Part shown: positions 14,256-21,352 of the stretch, piece after piece | Layout: the number at the start of each line of letters is the position of its first letter | Position numbering within the stretch: the first letter of the stretch is position 1 | NCBI GenBank assembly: GCA_029880245.1 | Contig: JAOUOR010000018.1 | Coordinates: 1 to 32,487 of the forward strand | DNA from: Alphaproteobacteria bacterium | Lineage (GTDB): Bacteria; Pseudomonadota; Alphaproteobacteria; Micavibrionales; Micavibrionaceae | Direction of reading: 5' to 3' | DNA: 32,487 nucleotides | Position numbers and translations under genes: made by a program | The notes under the pieces: model-generated | Seen by the model: the letters and a program-made list of their open reading frames with translations, nothing else | Databases searched by the model: none | What the model was told of the DNA's origin: nothing

Positions 14256-15494
14256 TTATTCCCCCATTGCGCGGCGCATGAAGAACTTTTTGGCTATGCC
14301 TAAACGGGAAACGGTTTTCAGCCCGTAGCGACGCAAGAGACGCACGGGCGGAATATCATTAGAAAACAGGCGCACGAGGCCATCGGTTACGGCAACCATG
14401 GCCATATTATCGGGTCTTCTGCGGCGTTGATAAGTTTCCAGAAGCTCCGGTGTGGCAGGATCGGTGCTGTCTTCATAGGCGTTTTTCAACAGATTGGCTA
14501 ATTCACCAATATCCCGAAATCCAAGATTTAGCCCTTGTCCGGCGATCGGGTGAATGCCGTGGGCGGCATCAGCCACCAAAACCATGCGCGGCGCTATATA
14601 GTCCGCGGCGTGGGTCAAAGAAAGCGGGAATTTCATGCGCTTATTATCGATGATTTCAACGTGTCCGTAAAATTCAGGGAAGCGGGACTGGACCTCGCTT
14701 AGGAAATCTTTATCGCTTAAATTCATAAGGGAGTTCCGGCTCCTGTCATGTTCGGTAAAAACAAGAGAGGAGCGGTGATTGCCGTCTTCGTCATCATTCA
14801 TCGGCAAAATCGCAAACGGACCGGAAGGCCAGAAATGTTCTATGGCCTTGTTCTGATGGGGGTGCTCATGTTTGATAAAGCACACAATCGCGCTTTGATG
14901 GTAATTCCATCCCCGCACATGCACGTCCATAAAATCCCGAACGCTTGATTGCCGTCCATCTGCGCCGATAATAAGCTTTGCGCTTAAGGTTTTACCGTTA
15001 TCCAGAGTGATTTCTGCTTTTTCCTCTGTGACATTAAAATTCCTTACATTAGCAGGAGCGATATGGTCCATGTTTTTAAGGGAGTTTATTTTGTTCATTA
15101 AGGTTTTTCGAATATCTGTATTGGATAGAATCCAGCCAAAGCTTTTATCTTCGACCTCGCTGCTAAGAAATTGGAGCAGGGTGGGGCTGTCGCCATCCAG
15201 AATTTCAATATCGCGGATCGGGCATCCTAAAGGTTCCAGCGTGTTCCAAATGCCTGCTTGGTCAAGGATTTGCGCCGAGCCGTAAGAAATTGCAGTGGTG
15301 CGAAGGTCGGATTTGATCTGTGTTTCCGGTGAGTCCTTATCCAGACAGGCAATGTTCCAGCCTGTTATTTGACCCAGCAAGCATGATAGCGACAAGCCGG
15401 CAAGGCCGCCGCCTATAATGATGATATCGAAATCCGTACTAGGCAATAGGTGTGTCGACTTTGGATGAAAGGTCACCGGCAATTGGCTCGTCAT
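14256..15494 (-). CDS. UbiH/UbiF/COQ6-family FAD monooxygenase (ubiquinone biosynthesis)
   Basis: A 412-residue flavin hydroxylase. The N-terminal Rossmann motif is D-I-I-I-I-G-G-G-L-A-G-L, the middle D-G motif is I-G-A-D-G-R-Q-S, and the C-terminal FAD motif is L-V-A-D-A-A-H-G-I-H-P-I-A-G-Q-G-L-N-L-G. The last is diagnostic for aromatic-ring hydroxylases of the UbiH group, which add hydroxyls to the ubiquinone ring at the membrane. Which ring position it modifies cannot be told. The ATG at 15494 overlaps the upstream gene by 56 nt; a TTG at 15446 would start the protein just before the fold with only an 8-nt overlap and is a good alternative. An earlier TTG at 15506 is less likely. Confidence 0.9.
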   Translation of the reverse strand: MTSQLPVTFHPKSTHLLPSTDFDIIIIGGGLAGLSLSCLLGQITGWNIACLDKDSPETQIKSDLRTTAISYGSAQILDQAGIWNTLEPLGCPIRDIEILDGDSPTLLQFLSSEVEDKSFGWILSNTDIRKTLMNKINSLKNMDHIAPANVRNFNVTEEKAEITLDNGKTLSAKLIIGADGRQSSVRDFMDVHVRGWNYHQSAIVCFIKHEHPHQNKAIEHFWPSGPFAILPMNDDEDGNHRSSLVFTEHDRSRNSLMNLSDKDFLSEVQSRFPEFYGHVEIIDNKRMKFPLSLTHAADYIAPRMVLVADAAHGIHPIAGQGLNLGFRDIGELANLLKNAYEDSTDPATPELLETYQRRRRPDNMAMVAVTDGLVRLFSNDIPPVRLLRRYGLKTVSRLGIAKKFFMRRAMGE

Positions 15495-16062
15495 TAAGCA
15501 TTTCAATCATGCCGCTTGGCTGGACAGCAAAATTCGCAATAAACAGGGCATTGGAATAATAAACAACGGCATCACACAGGAAATGTCCTTGATTATTCAT
15601 GCCTTCATAACTGGCCGGTCTGATTGTGCCTTCAACCACAGAACGCGTTGTATCATTCATCTCGCTTACCGGAATGTTCGGATCAGACATATCTTCGGCG
15701 ACATAAAACGGGCCTTCATCGCCGCGCACAAAAAAGCAGAAAAACCGTAAGTATTCCAGAATGTTATCTTCATTGAGCTTGATCGGGCCTTTGTTATTGA
15801 CCTCGTGAATCGGCGGGGATGTCCCGTTTAGCCGGAAAAGATTTCCCTGATCGGTCAGGTAATAAATACACATTTTCTTATTGACCCAGTTCGGATCTTT
15901 TACTCTGATCAGGGCCACAGTTTCATAAAATGGCAAGGTGCGCCATGCTACTTGCGTGCTTGCCGGGGATGTTCTATATTTACCATCAATCGGGTTGATC
16001 TGCTCGAGAAAGCCCGCTAGCTCGTCACCTTCTACTGAATTCCAGTTATCATCTTGATACAT
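15439..16062 (-). CDS. Conserved-looking hypothetical protein upstream of the ubiH-like gene
   Basis: A 207-residue soluble protein with no recognisable family. It has no signal peptide and is rich in aromatic and acidic residues, with mixed alpha/beta character. AAGG lies about 9 nt before the ATG, and a TATAAT-like box is visible upstream on the same strand (16087-16092). Its stop overlaps the start region of the ubiH-like gene, so the two are translationally coupled; a role near quinone metabolism is possible, though overlap alone does not prove it. The long, well-formed frame and good start support a real gene. Confidence 0.65.
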   Translation of the reverse strand: MYQDDNWNSVEGDELAGFLEQINPIDGKYRTSPASTQVAWRTLPFYETVALIRVKDPNWVNKKMCIYYLTDQGNLFRLNGTSPPIHEVNNKGPIKLNEDNILEYLRFFCFFVRGDEGPFYVAEDMSDPNIPVSEMNDTTRSVVEGTIRPASYEGMNNQGHFLCDAVVYYSNALFIANFAVQPSGMIEMLNDEPIAGDLSSKVDTPIA

Positions 16063-16232
16063 AAGCTATTACCTTATAGTCTTTCCATTATATAAAAGCG
16101 AGTTACACTTCAAATTTAATCCATTTTGACAGAAAAAAATCAGAGCGCAACCCCATGTTATTTAATTTTTTTTTTAACATTAACAGCAAAATGAATGTCC
16201 TTTGCAAGGATTTTATTGAAAATCGTTCTTTT

Positions 16233-16544
16233 TTAAGAAGCAACTTCTTTTGTGTCTTCGAGGATATGATCACAGATTTTGATTAAAGGCACTTTATAGC
16301 CAATAGGTTCGTGATTGGGGTAGAGGGAATAAATGATAATATTGGGGGTGTTTTCGACATAGGATGTCATATGTGCCGGTACTTCGTAATGCATAAGTTC
16401 TTCTTCGATATTCTGGTCATTATAAACCAGCATAAAGAGTTTTTGGTCGCTATAATATTCTACGCGCTTTACGATATCCGGTAGGGGCCGATCGCTTGCC
16501 AGCATCACACCACCATCATAAAGTACGCCAAGATCTATATTCAT
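16233..16544 (-). CDS. Small uncharacterised protein, second of an overlapping pair
   Basis: A 103-residue soluble protein that I do not recognise. It begins N-I-D-L-G-V-L-Y-D-G-G-V and contains runs of strand-forming residues (K-L-F-M-L-V-Y, N-I-I-I-Y-S-L-Y). Its ATG shares the bases ATGA (16541-16544) with the stop of the preceding gene, a classic coupling signal, so both products should be made together and may interact. No membrane segment or export signal is present. Confidence 0.6.
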   Translation of the reverse strand: MNIDLGVLYDGGVMLASDRPLPDIVKRVEYYSDQKLFMLVYNDQNIEEELMHYEVPAHMTSYVENTPNIIIYSLYPNHEPIGYKVPLIKICDHILEDTKEVAS

Positions 16545-16738
16545 GTAAAATCGGGACCTTTGAAAGTGTTGCCGATGTTCAAAGGAACATCATGTTCGGG
16601 TGATTGTGCTTGCAGTATGCTTCCTGATGGATTCCCCATGACACCGCAGACCAATGTTACAGGTTGATCGGGTACAACTGTCTTAATACCCAGCTTATCA
16701 AGTGTTTCTAATGTTTTTTCAGCAGTTAGTTCTGTCAT
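16541..16738 (-). CDS. Very small uncharacterised protein, first of an overlapping pair
   Basis: A 65-residue protein starting M-T-E-L-T-A-E-K-T-L. The frame extends to a TTG at 16750, but GGGGGAG directly before the ATG at 16738 is the ribosome site. It has a short helical N-terminus and then a strand-rich part with V-T-L-V-C-G-V-M-G-N-P-S-G-S. Function is unknown. Coupling by ATGA overlap to the 103-residue gene suggests a two-component unit, such as a chaperone pair or a toxin-antitoxin-like pair, but no toxin motif is visible. Palindromic element B lies 68 bp upstream. Confidence 0.55.
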   Translation of the reverse strand: MTELTAEKTLETLDKLGIKTVVPDQPVTLVCGVMGNPSGSILQAQSPEHDVPLNIGNTFKGPDFT

Positions 16739-16805
16739 ATTCTCCCCCAAATATCCTTGGGAATTTTAATTCCTTCGGATTATCGCATATAAATATTAAT
16801 AATCC

Positions 16806-16886
16806 CTTATGTATAGTCATTTGCATTTCTTTTGTGACAGCGTTGCTTGCGTCTTGTCACAAAATAAAGCCAAACGACTATATAAG
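16806..16886. repeat. Nested palindromic element B, 81 bp
   Basis: The outer arms are CTTATG-TATAGTC (16806-16818) and GACTATATAAG (16876-16886). A perfect inner 10-bp stem, TTTTGTGACA (16830-16839) with TGTCACAAAA (16855-16864), has a 15-nt loop. The right arm CTTGTCACAAAATAAAGCC aligns with CTTGTACAAAAATAAAGCG of element C, and both continue to GACTATA. Confidence 0.65.
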
Positions 16887-17021
16887 AAACAATTCAAATA
16901 TTTAGTTTACATATAAATTCACACACATATACTTTAGTATGAATTTGATATGCGCCGCAACAAAATTATGGCAAATATTTTAACTCTCGAAATAATAGGT
17001 ATTATTCGCTATTAATTATGT

Positions 17022-17543
17022 ATGACTGAACAAAAATCACTCCCTGTAACGCCGGAAAAACTGTTTTTTCATCTTGAAAAAATGGGTATTTCTTATGAAT
17101 TACATCATCATGAACCGCTTTTTACTGTGGAAGACGGTCTGGAGGTCGAAAAGGGTATTTCGGGGACGCATTGTCGTAATTTATTCCTGCGTGATAAGAA
17201 AAAAGCCATGTTTCTGGTTGTTCTTGCCAATGAGACCAAAGTGGATTTAAAGAATCTGGCTGATCTTTTGGGCAGTGGAAGATTATCATTTGGTTCTGCG
17301 GAACGGCTTTGGGAGCATTTGGGCATAAGGCCGGGCTCGGTTAATCCGTTTTGCATTATGAATGATAAGGCCGGGGCGGTGCGCATTATTCTGGATCGTG
17401 ATATGATGGCAAGTGATCGTGTGAATTATCATCCTATGGATAATGCTATGACGATGGGCTTATCGCCCGATGATTTGATCAGATTTATCAATGAGACAGG
17501 GCACAAGCCGGAAGTTCTGGATTTGAAACCGGCGGCTCCCTGA
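17022..17543 (+). CDS. YbaK/ProX-type aminoacyl-tRNA deacylase
   Basis: A 173-residue protein matching the PrdX/ProXp-ala branch of the YbaK superfamily, which hydrolyses mischarged Ala-tRNA(Pro) in trans. Visible are H-H-H-E-P-L-F-T-V-E-D near residue 27, the G-T-H-C-R-N-L-F-L-R-D-K-K strand, the conserved lysine-containing stretch N-E-T-K-V-D-L-K, the segment G-S-G-R-L-S-F-G-S-A-E-R-L, and G-I-R-P-G-S-V-N-P-F. The start has no clear Shine-Dalgarno. Two small inverted repeats lie just upstream (ATACTTTAGTAT at about 16929-16940 and AATAATAGGTATTATT at about 16990-17005). It is followed after 75 bp by cnoX, possibly in one transcript. Confidence 0.88.
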   Translation: MTEQKSLPVTPEKLFFHLEKMGISYELHHHEPLFTVEDGLEVEKGISGTHCRNLFLRDKKKAMFLVVLANETKVDLKNLADLLGSGRLSFGSAERLWEHLGIRPGSVNPFCIMNDKAGAVRIILDRDMMASDRVNYHPMDNAMTMGLSPDDLIRFINETGHKPEVLDLKPAAP

Positions 17544-17618
17544 TTAGCTTTGATTTTGCGTTCACCATGTTGTAGTGTCCTGTTCATTGAAAAGACTTAC
17601 AAAAAACAAGAGGTCAAT

Positions 17619-18560
17619 ATGGTTTTAGGGTTCGGGCCGCGAGGCAATGATAATCAAGGACAAGAGCAAGGGGCTTCGGGCTCTGTTATATTTGATGTTA
17701 CAGCGCAGGATTTCCAAAGCAAAGTAATGGAGGCTTCTCTGAGCACGCCGGTGATTGTGGATTTCTGGGCGCCGTGGTGCGGGCCGTGCAAGCAGCTTAT
17801 GCCTGCTTTAGAATCGGCGGTTAATGCGGCTGGCGGGAAGGTCTTGCTGGCCAAGGTTAATATAGATAACAATCCCGAGCTTGCGCAAGCGCTTCAGGTG
17901 CAGTCCGTACCGACTGTTTTTGCTTTTTTCCAAGGCCAGCCTGTTGACGCGTTTATGGGTGTGCAACCTGAGAGTGCCATCAAGAAATTTATAGAAAAGC
18001 TTGTGACGCTGTCCAATTCCGCTCAGCCTGATGCGATTGATATTGATGAAGGTCTTAAGATGGCGGCGCAAGTCTTAAGCGAGGGTAATTTGCAAGCAGC
18101 GCAAGGTATTTATGCGCAAATTCTCCAGCAAGATCGTATGAATGCCAAGGCTTTTGTGGGGATGGTGCGGGTTTTTATTGCCGCAGGGCAGATCGAACAA
18201 GCCGAAGAATTTGTCAATAAGGCGCCGGAGGACATCAAAAAAAATAGTGCCTTTGCGGAGGCTAAAACCGCGTTGGAACTGGTGCAAAACCAGCCGGTCG
18301 GGGATTTTTCAAAATTGGAGAAAAAAGTGGCTAATAATCCGAAGGATCATCAAGCCAAGATTGATCTGGCCGATGCTTTGTTCGGGGCGGGGCAAAAGGA
18401 ACGTGCCTGTGATTTATTGCTGGAATCGATTGCAAAAGATCCGAAATGGAATGATGGCGCGGCAAGGAAGTGGTTGCTCAAGTTTTTTGAAGGTATGGGG
18501 CACGGCGATCCGGTTACGATCGAGGCCCGCCGGAAATTATCATCAATTTTGTTTTCATAG
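17619..18560 (+). CDS. cnoX: Co-chaperedoxin CnoX (thioredoxin fold plus TPR)
   Basis: A 313-residue protein with an N-terminal thioredoxin domain (active site W-C-G-P-C, C54 and C57) and a C-terminal TPR-like helical region (A-A-Q-V-L-S-E-G-N-L-Q-A-A and H-Q-A-K-I-D-L-A-D-A-L-F-G-A). This is the YbbN/CnoX layout: it protects proteins from overoxidation and hands clients to GroEL or DnaK. In E. coli the CxxC is lost, whereas alphaproteobacterial CnoX keeps a working pair, as here. The frame opens earlier at 17550, but the ATG at 17619 preceded by AAGAGGT gives the normal N-terminus. Confidence 0.9.
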   Translation: MVLGFGPRGNDNQGQEQGASGSVIFDVTAQDFQSKVMEASLSTPVIVDFWAPWCGPCKQLMPALESAVNAAGGKVLLAKVNIDNNPELAQALQVQSVPTVFAFFQGQPVDAFMGVQPESAIKKFIEKLVTLSNSAQPDAIDIDEGLKMAAQVLSEGNLQAAQGIYAQILQQDRMNAKAFVGMVRVFIAAGQIEQAEEFVNKAPEDIKKNSAFAEAKTALELVQNQPVGDFSKLEKKVANNPKDHQAKIDLADALFGAGQKERACDLLLESIAKDPKWNDGAARKWLLKFFEGMGHGDPVTIEARRKLSSILFS

Positions 18561-18629
18561 CAAAAAGTTGCAGGATATAAAGGAAAACGCTATAACAAGC
18601 TTATAAATAAATATTAAGGAGATGTTGAA

Positions 18630-18920
18630 ATGGCAAAGCCAGAAATTACGAATGAAAAAGGGGTTAAATTGGTTTGGAAAGAAAATGCCTTAGACGCTAG
18701 ATTAACTGATGTTGAAGGTGGAATTTGTTATAATGACGGATTTGTAAAGAAGACATATCCTGGTGCTGAAAGAGGCCGGCCAGCGGGAGCAGAGGATGAG
18801 TTAGAAGAAATAGAGACAACATATGGAATTAGTGATTTGCAGCCATCTACGATCAAGCAGAAGGAAGAGCAGGGATTTGTTGGGATTTATGTTCCTGTTA
18901 AAGATGGTGTTACTATTTAA
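18630..18920 (+). CDS. Small acidic hypothetical protein
   Basis: A 96-residue soluble protein that I do not recognise. It has an excellent ribosome site (AAGGAG at 18616-18621, 8 nt before the ATG) and starts [14 protein letters not shown]. It is rich in Glu, Lys and Gly, without membrane segment or export signal. It is placed 69 bp after cnoX and 23 bp before the Trm112-like gene, so it may belong to the same operon. Confidence 0.6.
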   Translation: MAKPEITNEKGVKLVWKENALDARLTDVEGGICYNDGFVKKTYPGAERGRPAGAEDELEEIETTYGISDLQPSTIKQKEEQGFVGIYVPVKDGVTI

Positions 18921-18943
18921 ATTTTCTGGTAGAGATATATGGA

Positions 18944-19117
18944 ATGAGCACGGAAGTTGACCCGAAATTACTGGAAATCCTTGTATGCCCCTTGACCAAG
19001 GGGCCGCTTTCCTATGACAGGGAAAAGCAGGAATTAATTTCGGAGCAAGCCAAGCTGGCCTATCCGATCCGTGATGGTATTCCGGTGATGCTGGTCGAGG
19101 AAGCGCGGGAGCTTTAG
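18944..19117 (+). CDS. Trm112/UPF0434-like small protein
   Basis: A 57-residue protein: [22 protein letters not shown], later [16 protein letters not shown]. This is the complete UPF0434/Trm112-like pattern (usual length about 55-65). In other organisms Trm112 stabilises methyltransferases; the job of the bacterial form is poorly defined. Only one of the usual zinc cysteines (C15) is kept. It has a weak ribosome site. Its TAG is followed immediately by the ATG of the next gene. Confidence 0.88.
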   Translation: MSTEVDPKLLEILVCPLTKGPLSYDREKQELISEQAKLAYPIRDGIPVMLVEEAREL

Positions 19118-19354
19118 ATGGACGTTGGCGGCATATCACGGATTTTTTCGGTTTTTAGGCGAAACAAGCCTTTGGTTCTAAAGCCTGCTAAATCCACAGA
19201 GACTGACGTTGATTCCGGTGATCCTTCAAGGGAAAAGGAAGGGTATTCAGGCAGAAAGCGTGCGCAGGCTAGTGTCGGAGAAAATCTAGGCTTGTATGGA
19301 GCTAATGGTAAGCCGGTAAATGGTGGTGGACAATCTCAAGATCCGGGTCTGTAA
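19118..19354 (+). CDS. Small basic hypothetical protein coupled to the Trm112-like gene
   Basis: A 78-residue protein starting directly after the preceding stop codon, so translation is probably by re-initiation. The N-terminus (M-D-V-G-G-I-S-R-I-F-S-V-F-R-R-N-K) could form an amphipathic helix; the remainder is Gly/Ser/charged and looks disordered. No family is recognised. The only support for it being a gene is tight coupling and a frame without internal stops; it could be non-functional. Confidence 0.42.
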   Translation: MDVGGISRIFSVFRRNKPLVLKPAKSTETDVDSGDPSREKEGYSGRKRAQASVGENLGLYGANGKPVNGGGQSQDPGL

Positions 19355-19381
19355 AGTTTGACAGAGGCTCAAAGTTTGACA
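19353..19381 (+). repeat. Direct repeat AAAGTTTGACA x2
   Basis: AAAGTTTGACA occurs at 19353-19363 and 19371-19381, 18 nt apart start to start. Each copy contains a TTGACA-like -35 box, so this could be a doubled promoter or activator site upstream of the leuA leader. No convincing -10 box was found at the right spacing. Confidence 0.35.
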
Positions 19382-19575
19382 TAAAATTTAAATCTGTGTG
19401 AGAGATCACGCATATTGTGTTAAACAAGTCACGGATGAGTAAGAATGATTAGATTAGCTTGGTGCTGGGTTAGCGGAACGGTTTGCGCTTTGATTTGGCA
19501 AATTAAGGATACATTTTAAGCCCATAAATAATAAAATTCTTGCAAAAAAGCCTGTGAACATGGTTTTATGAGATT

Positions 19576-19632
19576 ATGGACGTTAGTAATAAAACAATTT
19601 TTCTTCTAAACCTCCTCCTTATTTGCCCCTGA
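19576..19632 (+). CDS. leuL: leuA leader peptide, Leu-rich, 18 residues
   Basis: Reading from ATG at 19576 to TGA at 19630 gives MDVSNKTIFLLNLLLICP. Five of the six codons 10-15 are Leu (CTT CTA AAC CTC CTC CTT), including the uncommon CTA. Such runs are the hallmark of amino-acid attenuator leaders, and the gene that follows 130 bp downstream is leuA, the first enzyme of leucine synthesis. Its ribosome site is weak (TGAG three nt before ATG). It was not expected from ORF length and would be missed by most gene finders. The name leuL is used by analogy. Chance is possible for so short a frame, but the coincidence of Leu run, position and downstream structure argues against it. Confidence 0.72.
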   Translation: MDVSNKTIFLLNLLLICP

Positions 19633-19754
19633 GCGGGAATGAGGCGCTGGGATGTGCCTACGCTGCAGGGGATCACAAAAAACTCTTACAAACAATTGAA
19701 AAACAAAGAAAAGTGCTATAAAAGGAACAGGCGCTTGGCTGGTATAAATAAGGA
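19616..19754 (+). promoter_or_regulatory. Leader Leu codons complementary to the leuA ribosome site
   Basis: TCCTTATTT (19616-19624), which overlaps the last Leu codons of the leader peptide, is perfectly complementary to AAATAAGGA (19746-19754), which contains the leuA Shine-Dalgarno AAGGA. Pairing would hide the leuA start. A ribosome stalled on the Leu codons when Leu-tRNA is scarce would cover TCCTTATTT and free leuA. The base pairing is read from the sequence; the mechanism is inference. Confidence 0.5.
19626..19671 (+). promoter_or_regulatory. Hairpin overlapping the end of the leuA leader peptide
   Basis: CCCCTG-AGCG (19626-19635) pairs with CGCT-G-CAGGGG (19661-19671, one bulged G). 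Inside it AGGCGC (19642-19647) pairs with GTGCCT (19654-19659). A second AGGCGC at 19729-19734 could compete for GTGCCT. The outer left arm overlaps the last codons and stop of the leader ORF, so a ribosome at the stop would melt it. There is no U-run after it, so it is not a standard intrinsic terminator. Confidence 0.55.
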
Positions 19755-19762
19755 TTAAAGCA

Positions 19763-21343
19763 ATGAGCAGAGCTTATGACATAGTAAAAAATGATCCGAA
19801 CCGCGTGATAATATTTGACACAACGCTTCGTGATGGAGAGCAATCGCCGGGCTGTGCGATGAATCTGGAAGAAAAGCTGAAAATGGCGCGTATTTTGGAT
19901 GAGCTTGGTGTTGATGTGATCGAGGCGGGTTTTCCTGTGGCTTCGAAAGGGGATTTTGAAGCGGTGAACCAGATCGCAAAAGCGGTCAGGAATGCTACGG
20001 TTTGCGGGCTGTCACGGGCCAAGAAGGGCGATATCGAAGCGTCTGCCGATGCGATTAAACCGGCGGAAAGTAAACGCATTCATACTTTCATATCAACCAG
20101 CCCTTTGCATATGAAGCATAAATTGCAAATGTCGCCCGAAGATGTTCTGGAAGCGGTGAAGGAAAGTGTAAGCTTTGCCCGTAAGTTTACCGATGATGTG
20201 GAATGGTCGGCGGAAGATGGTTCGCGTACGGAAGATGACTTTCTGTGCCAATGCGTGGAAGCGGCTATCGAGGCGGGCGCACGGACGATTAACTTCCCAG
20301 ATACTGTGGGCTATGCGACGCCGCTGGATTTTTCGGCCAAGATTGCGATGCTGGTGGAGCGCGTGCCTAATATTGACAAGGTTGTGATTTCTACGCATTG
20401 CCACAATGATTTAGGGCTTGCGGTGGCAAATTCTCTGGCGGGTGTGGCGGCAGGGGCGCGTCAGATCGAATGTACGATTAACGGCATCGGCGAGCGGGCA
20501 GGTAATGCGGCTTTGGAGGAAATTGTTATGGCCTTGCGTACGCGCCGCGATATTATGCCCTATACGAATAATATTGTGACCGAAAAAATCACCAAGGCAT
20601 CCAAGACGTTATCGGCGATTACAGGCTTTGCGGTGCAGCCGAACAAGGCAATTGTGGGCGCGAATGCTTTTGCCCATGCCAGTGGTATTCACCAAGACGG
20701 TATGCTGAAAAACGCGAATACTTACGAGATTATGACGCCTGAAAGCGTTGGTTTGACCGAAAGCAAGCTGGTGATGAGCAAACACTCAGGCCGCCATGCC
20801 TTCCGCAGCAAGCTGGAAGAATTGGGTTATGAGCTTGGCGATAATGCGTTGAATGATGCTTTTGCACGTTTTAAGGATCTGGCTGACCGCAAGAAGGAAG
20901 TCTATGAGGATGACTTAATTGCCTTAGTCGAAGATGAAATGGGGCAGGAAAACGACCGCATCAAATTTGTATCCTTGCAGGTGCAGGCCGGAACAAGCGG
21001 GCCGCAAACAGCAACGATTGTGCTGAATGTGGATGGTAAGGACGAGCCTGCCAGCGTGACGGGGAACGGGCCTGTGGATGCGATATTTAAGGCTATTCGC
21101 GAGATTTACCCGCATGCGGATGCCAAGTTGCAGCTTTATCAGGTCCATGCCGTGACCGGCGGAACTGATGCGCAGGCCGAGGTGACGGTACGCATAGAGG
21201 AAAATGGCAAGACTGTTCAAGGGACAGGCGCGGATGCGGATACGCTGGTGGCCAGTGCCCGGGCTTATATCCATGCCCTGAATAAGCTCTTGACCAAACG
21301 AGAGAGCAAAAACGCGCAGATGGATCAGGAAGCGGCGGTCTGA
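19763..21343 (+). CDS. leuA: 2-isopropylmalate synthase
   Basis: A 526-residue enzyme (family 510-530) that condenses acetyl-CoA with 2-oxoisovalerate, the committed step of leucine synthesis. The N-terminal TIM barrel has D-T-T-L-R-D-G-E-Q-S-P-G (R23, D24), metal ligands H212-C-H214-N-D, and N-G-I-G-E-R-A-G-N-A-A-L-E-E. The C-terminal dimer/regulatory domain (about residues 390-510) has A-G-T-S-G-P-Q and H-A-V-T-G-G-T-D-A-Q, where leucine normally binds for feedback inhibition. AAGGA lies 8 nt before the ATG. Upstream lie the Leu-rich leader ORF and hairpin, suggesting expression control by leucine supply as well. The next gene is convergent, 9 bp away, with no clear terminator. Confidence 0.97.
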   Translation: MSRAYDIVKNDPNRVIIFDTTLRDGEQSPGCAMNLEEKLKMARILDELGVDVIEAGFPVASKGDFEAVNQIAKAVRNATVCGLSRAKKGDIEASADAIKPAESKRIHTFISTSPLHMKHKLQMSPEDVLEAVKESVSFARKFTDDVEWSAEDGSRTEDDFLCQCVEAAIEAGARTINFPDTVGYATPLDFSAKIAMLVERVPNIDKVVISTHCHNDLGLAVANSLAGVAAGARQIECTINGIGERAGNAALEEIVMALRTRRDIMPYTNNIVTEKITKASKTLSAITGFAVQPNKAIVGANAFAHASGIHQDGMLKNANTYEIMTPESVGLTESKLVMSKHSGRHAFRSKLEELGYELGDNALNDAFARFKDLADRKKEVYEDDLIALVEDEMGQENDRIKFVSLQVQAGTSGPQTATIVLNVDGKDEPASVTGNGPVDAIFKAIREIYPHADAKLQLYQVHAVTGGTDAQAEVTVRIEENGKTVQGTGADADTLVASARAYIHALNKLLTKRESKNAQMDQEAAV

Positions 21344-21352
21344 TCTTTTTCT

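Noticed and set aside
19445-19519. A 24-codon ORF with three Trp codons upstream of leuA, suggesting a Trp-type leader
   Set aside because: The Trp codons are scattered, the downstream gene makes leucine, and there is no good ribosome site. The Leu-rich ORF at 19576 is a far better leader.
19626-19671. Classical intrinsic terminator before leuA
   Set aside because: A hairpin is present but no U-run follows, so it was recorded as a leader structure rather than a terminator.
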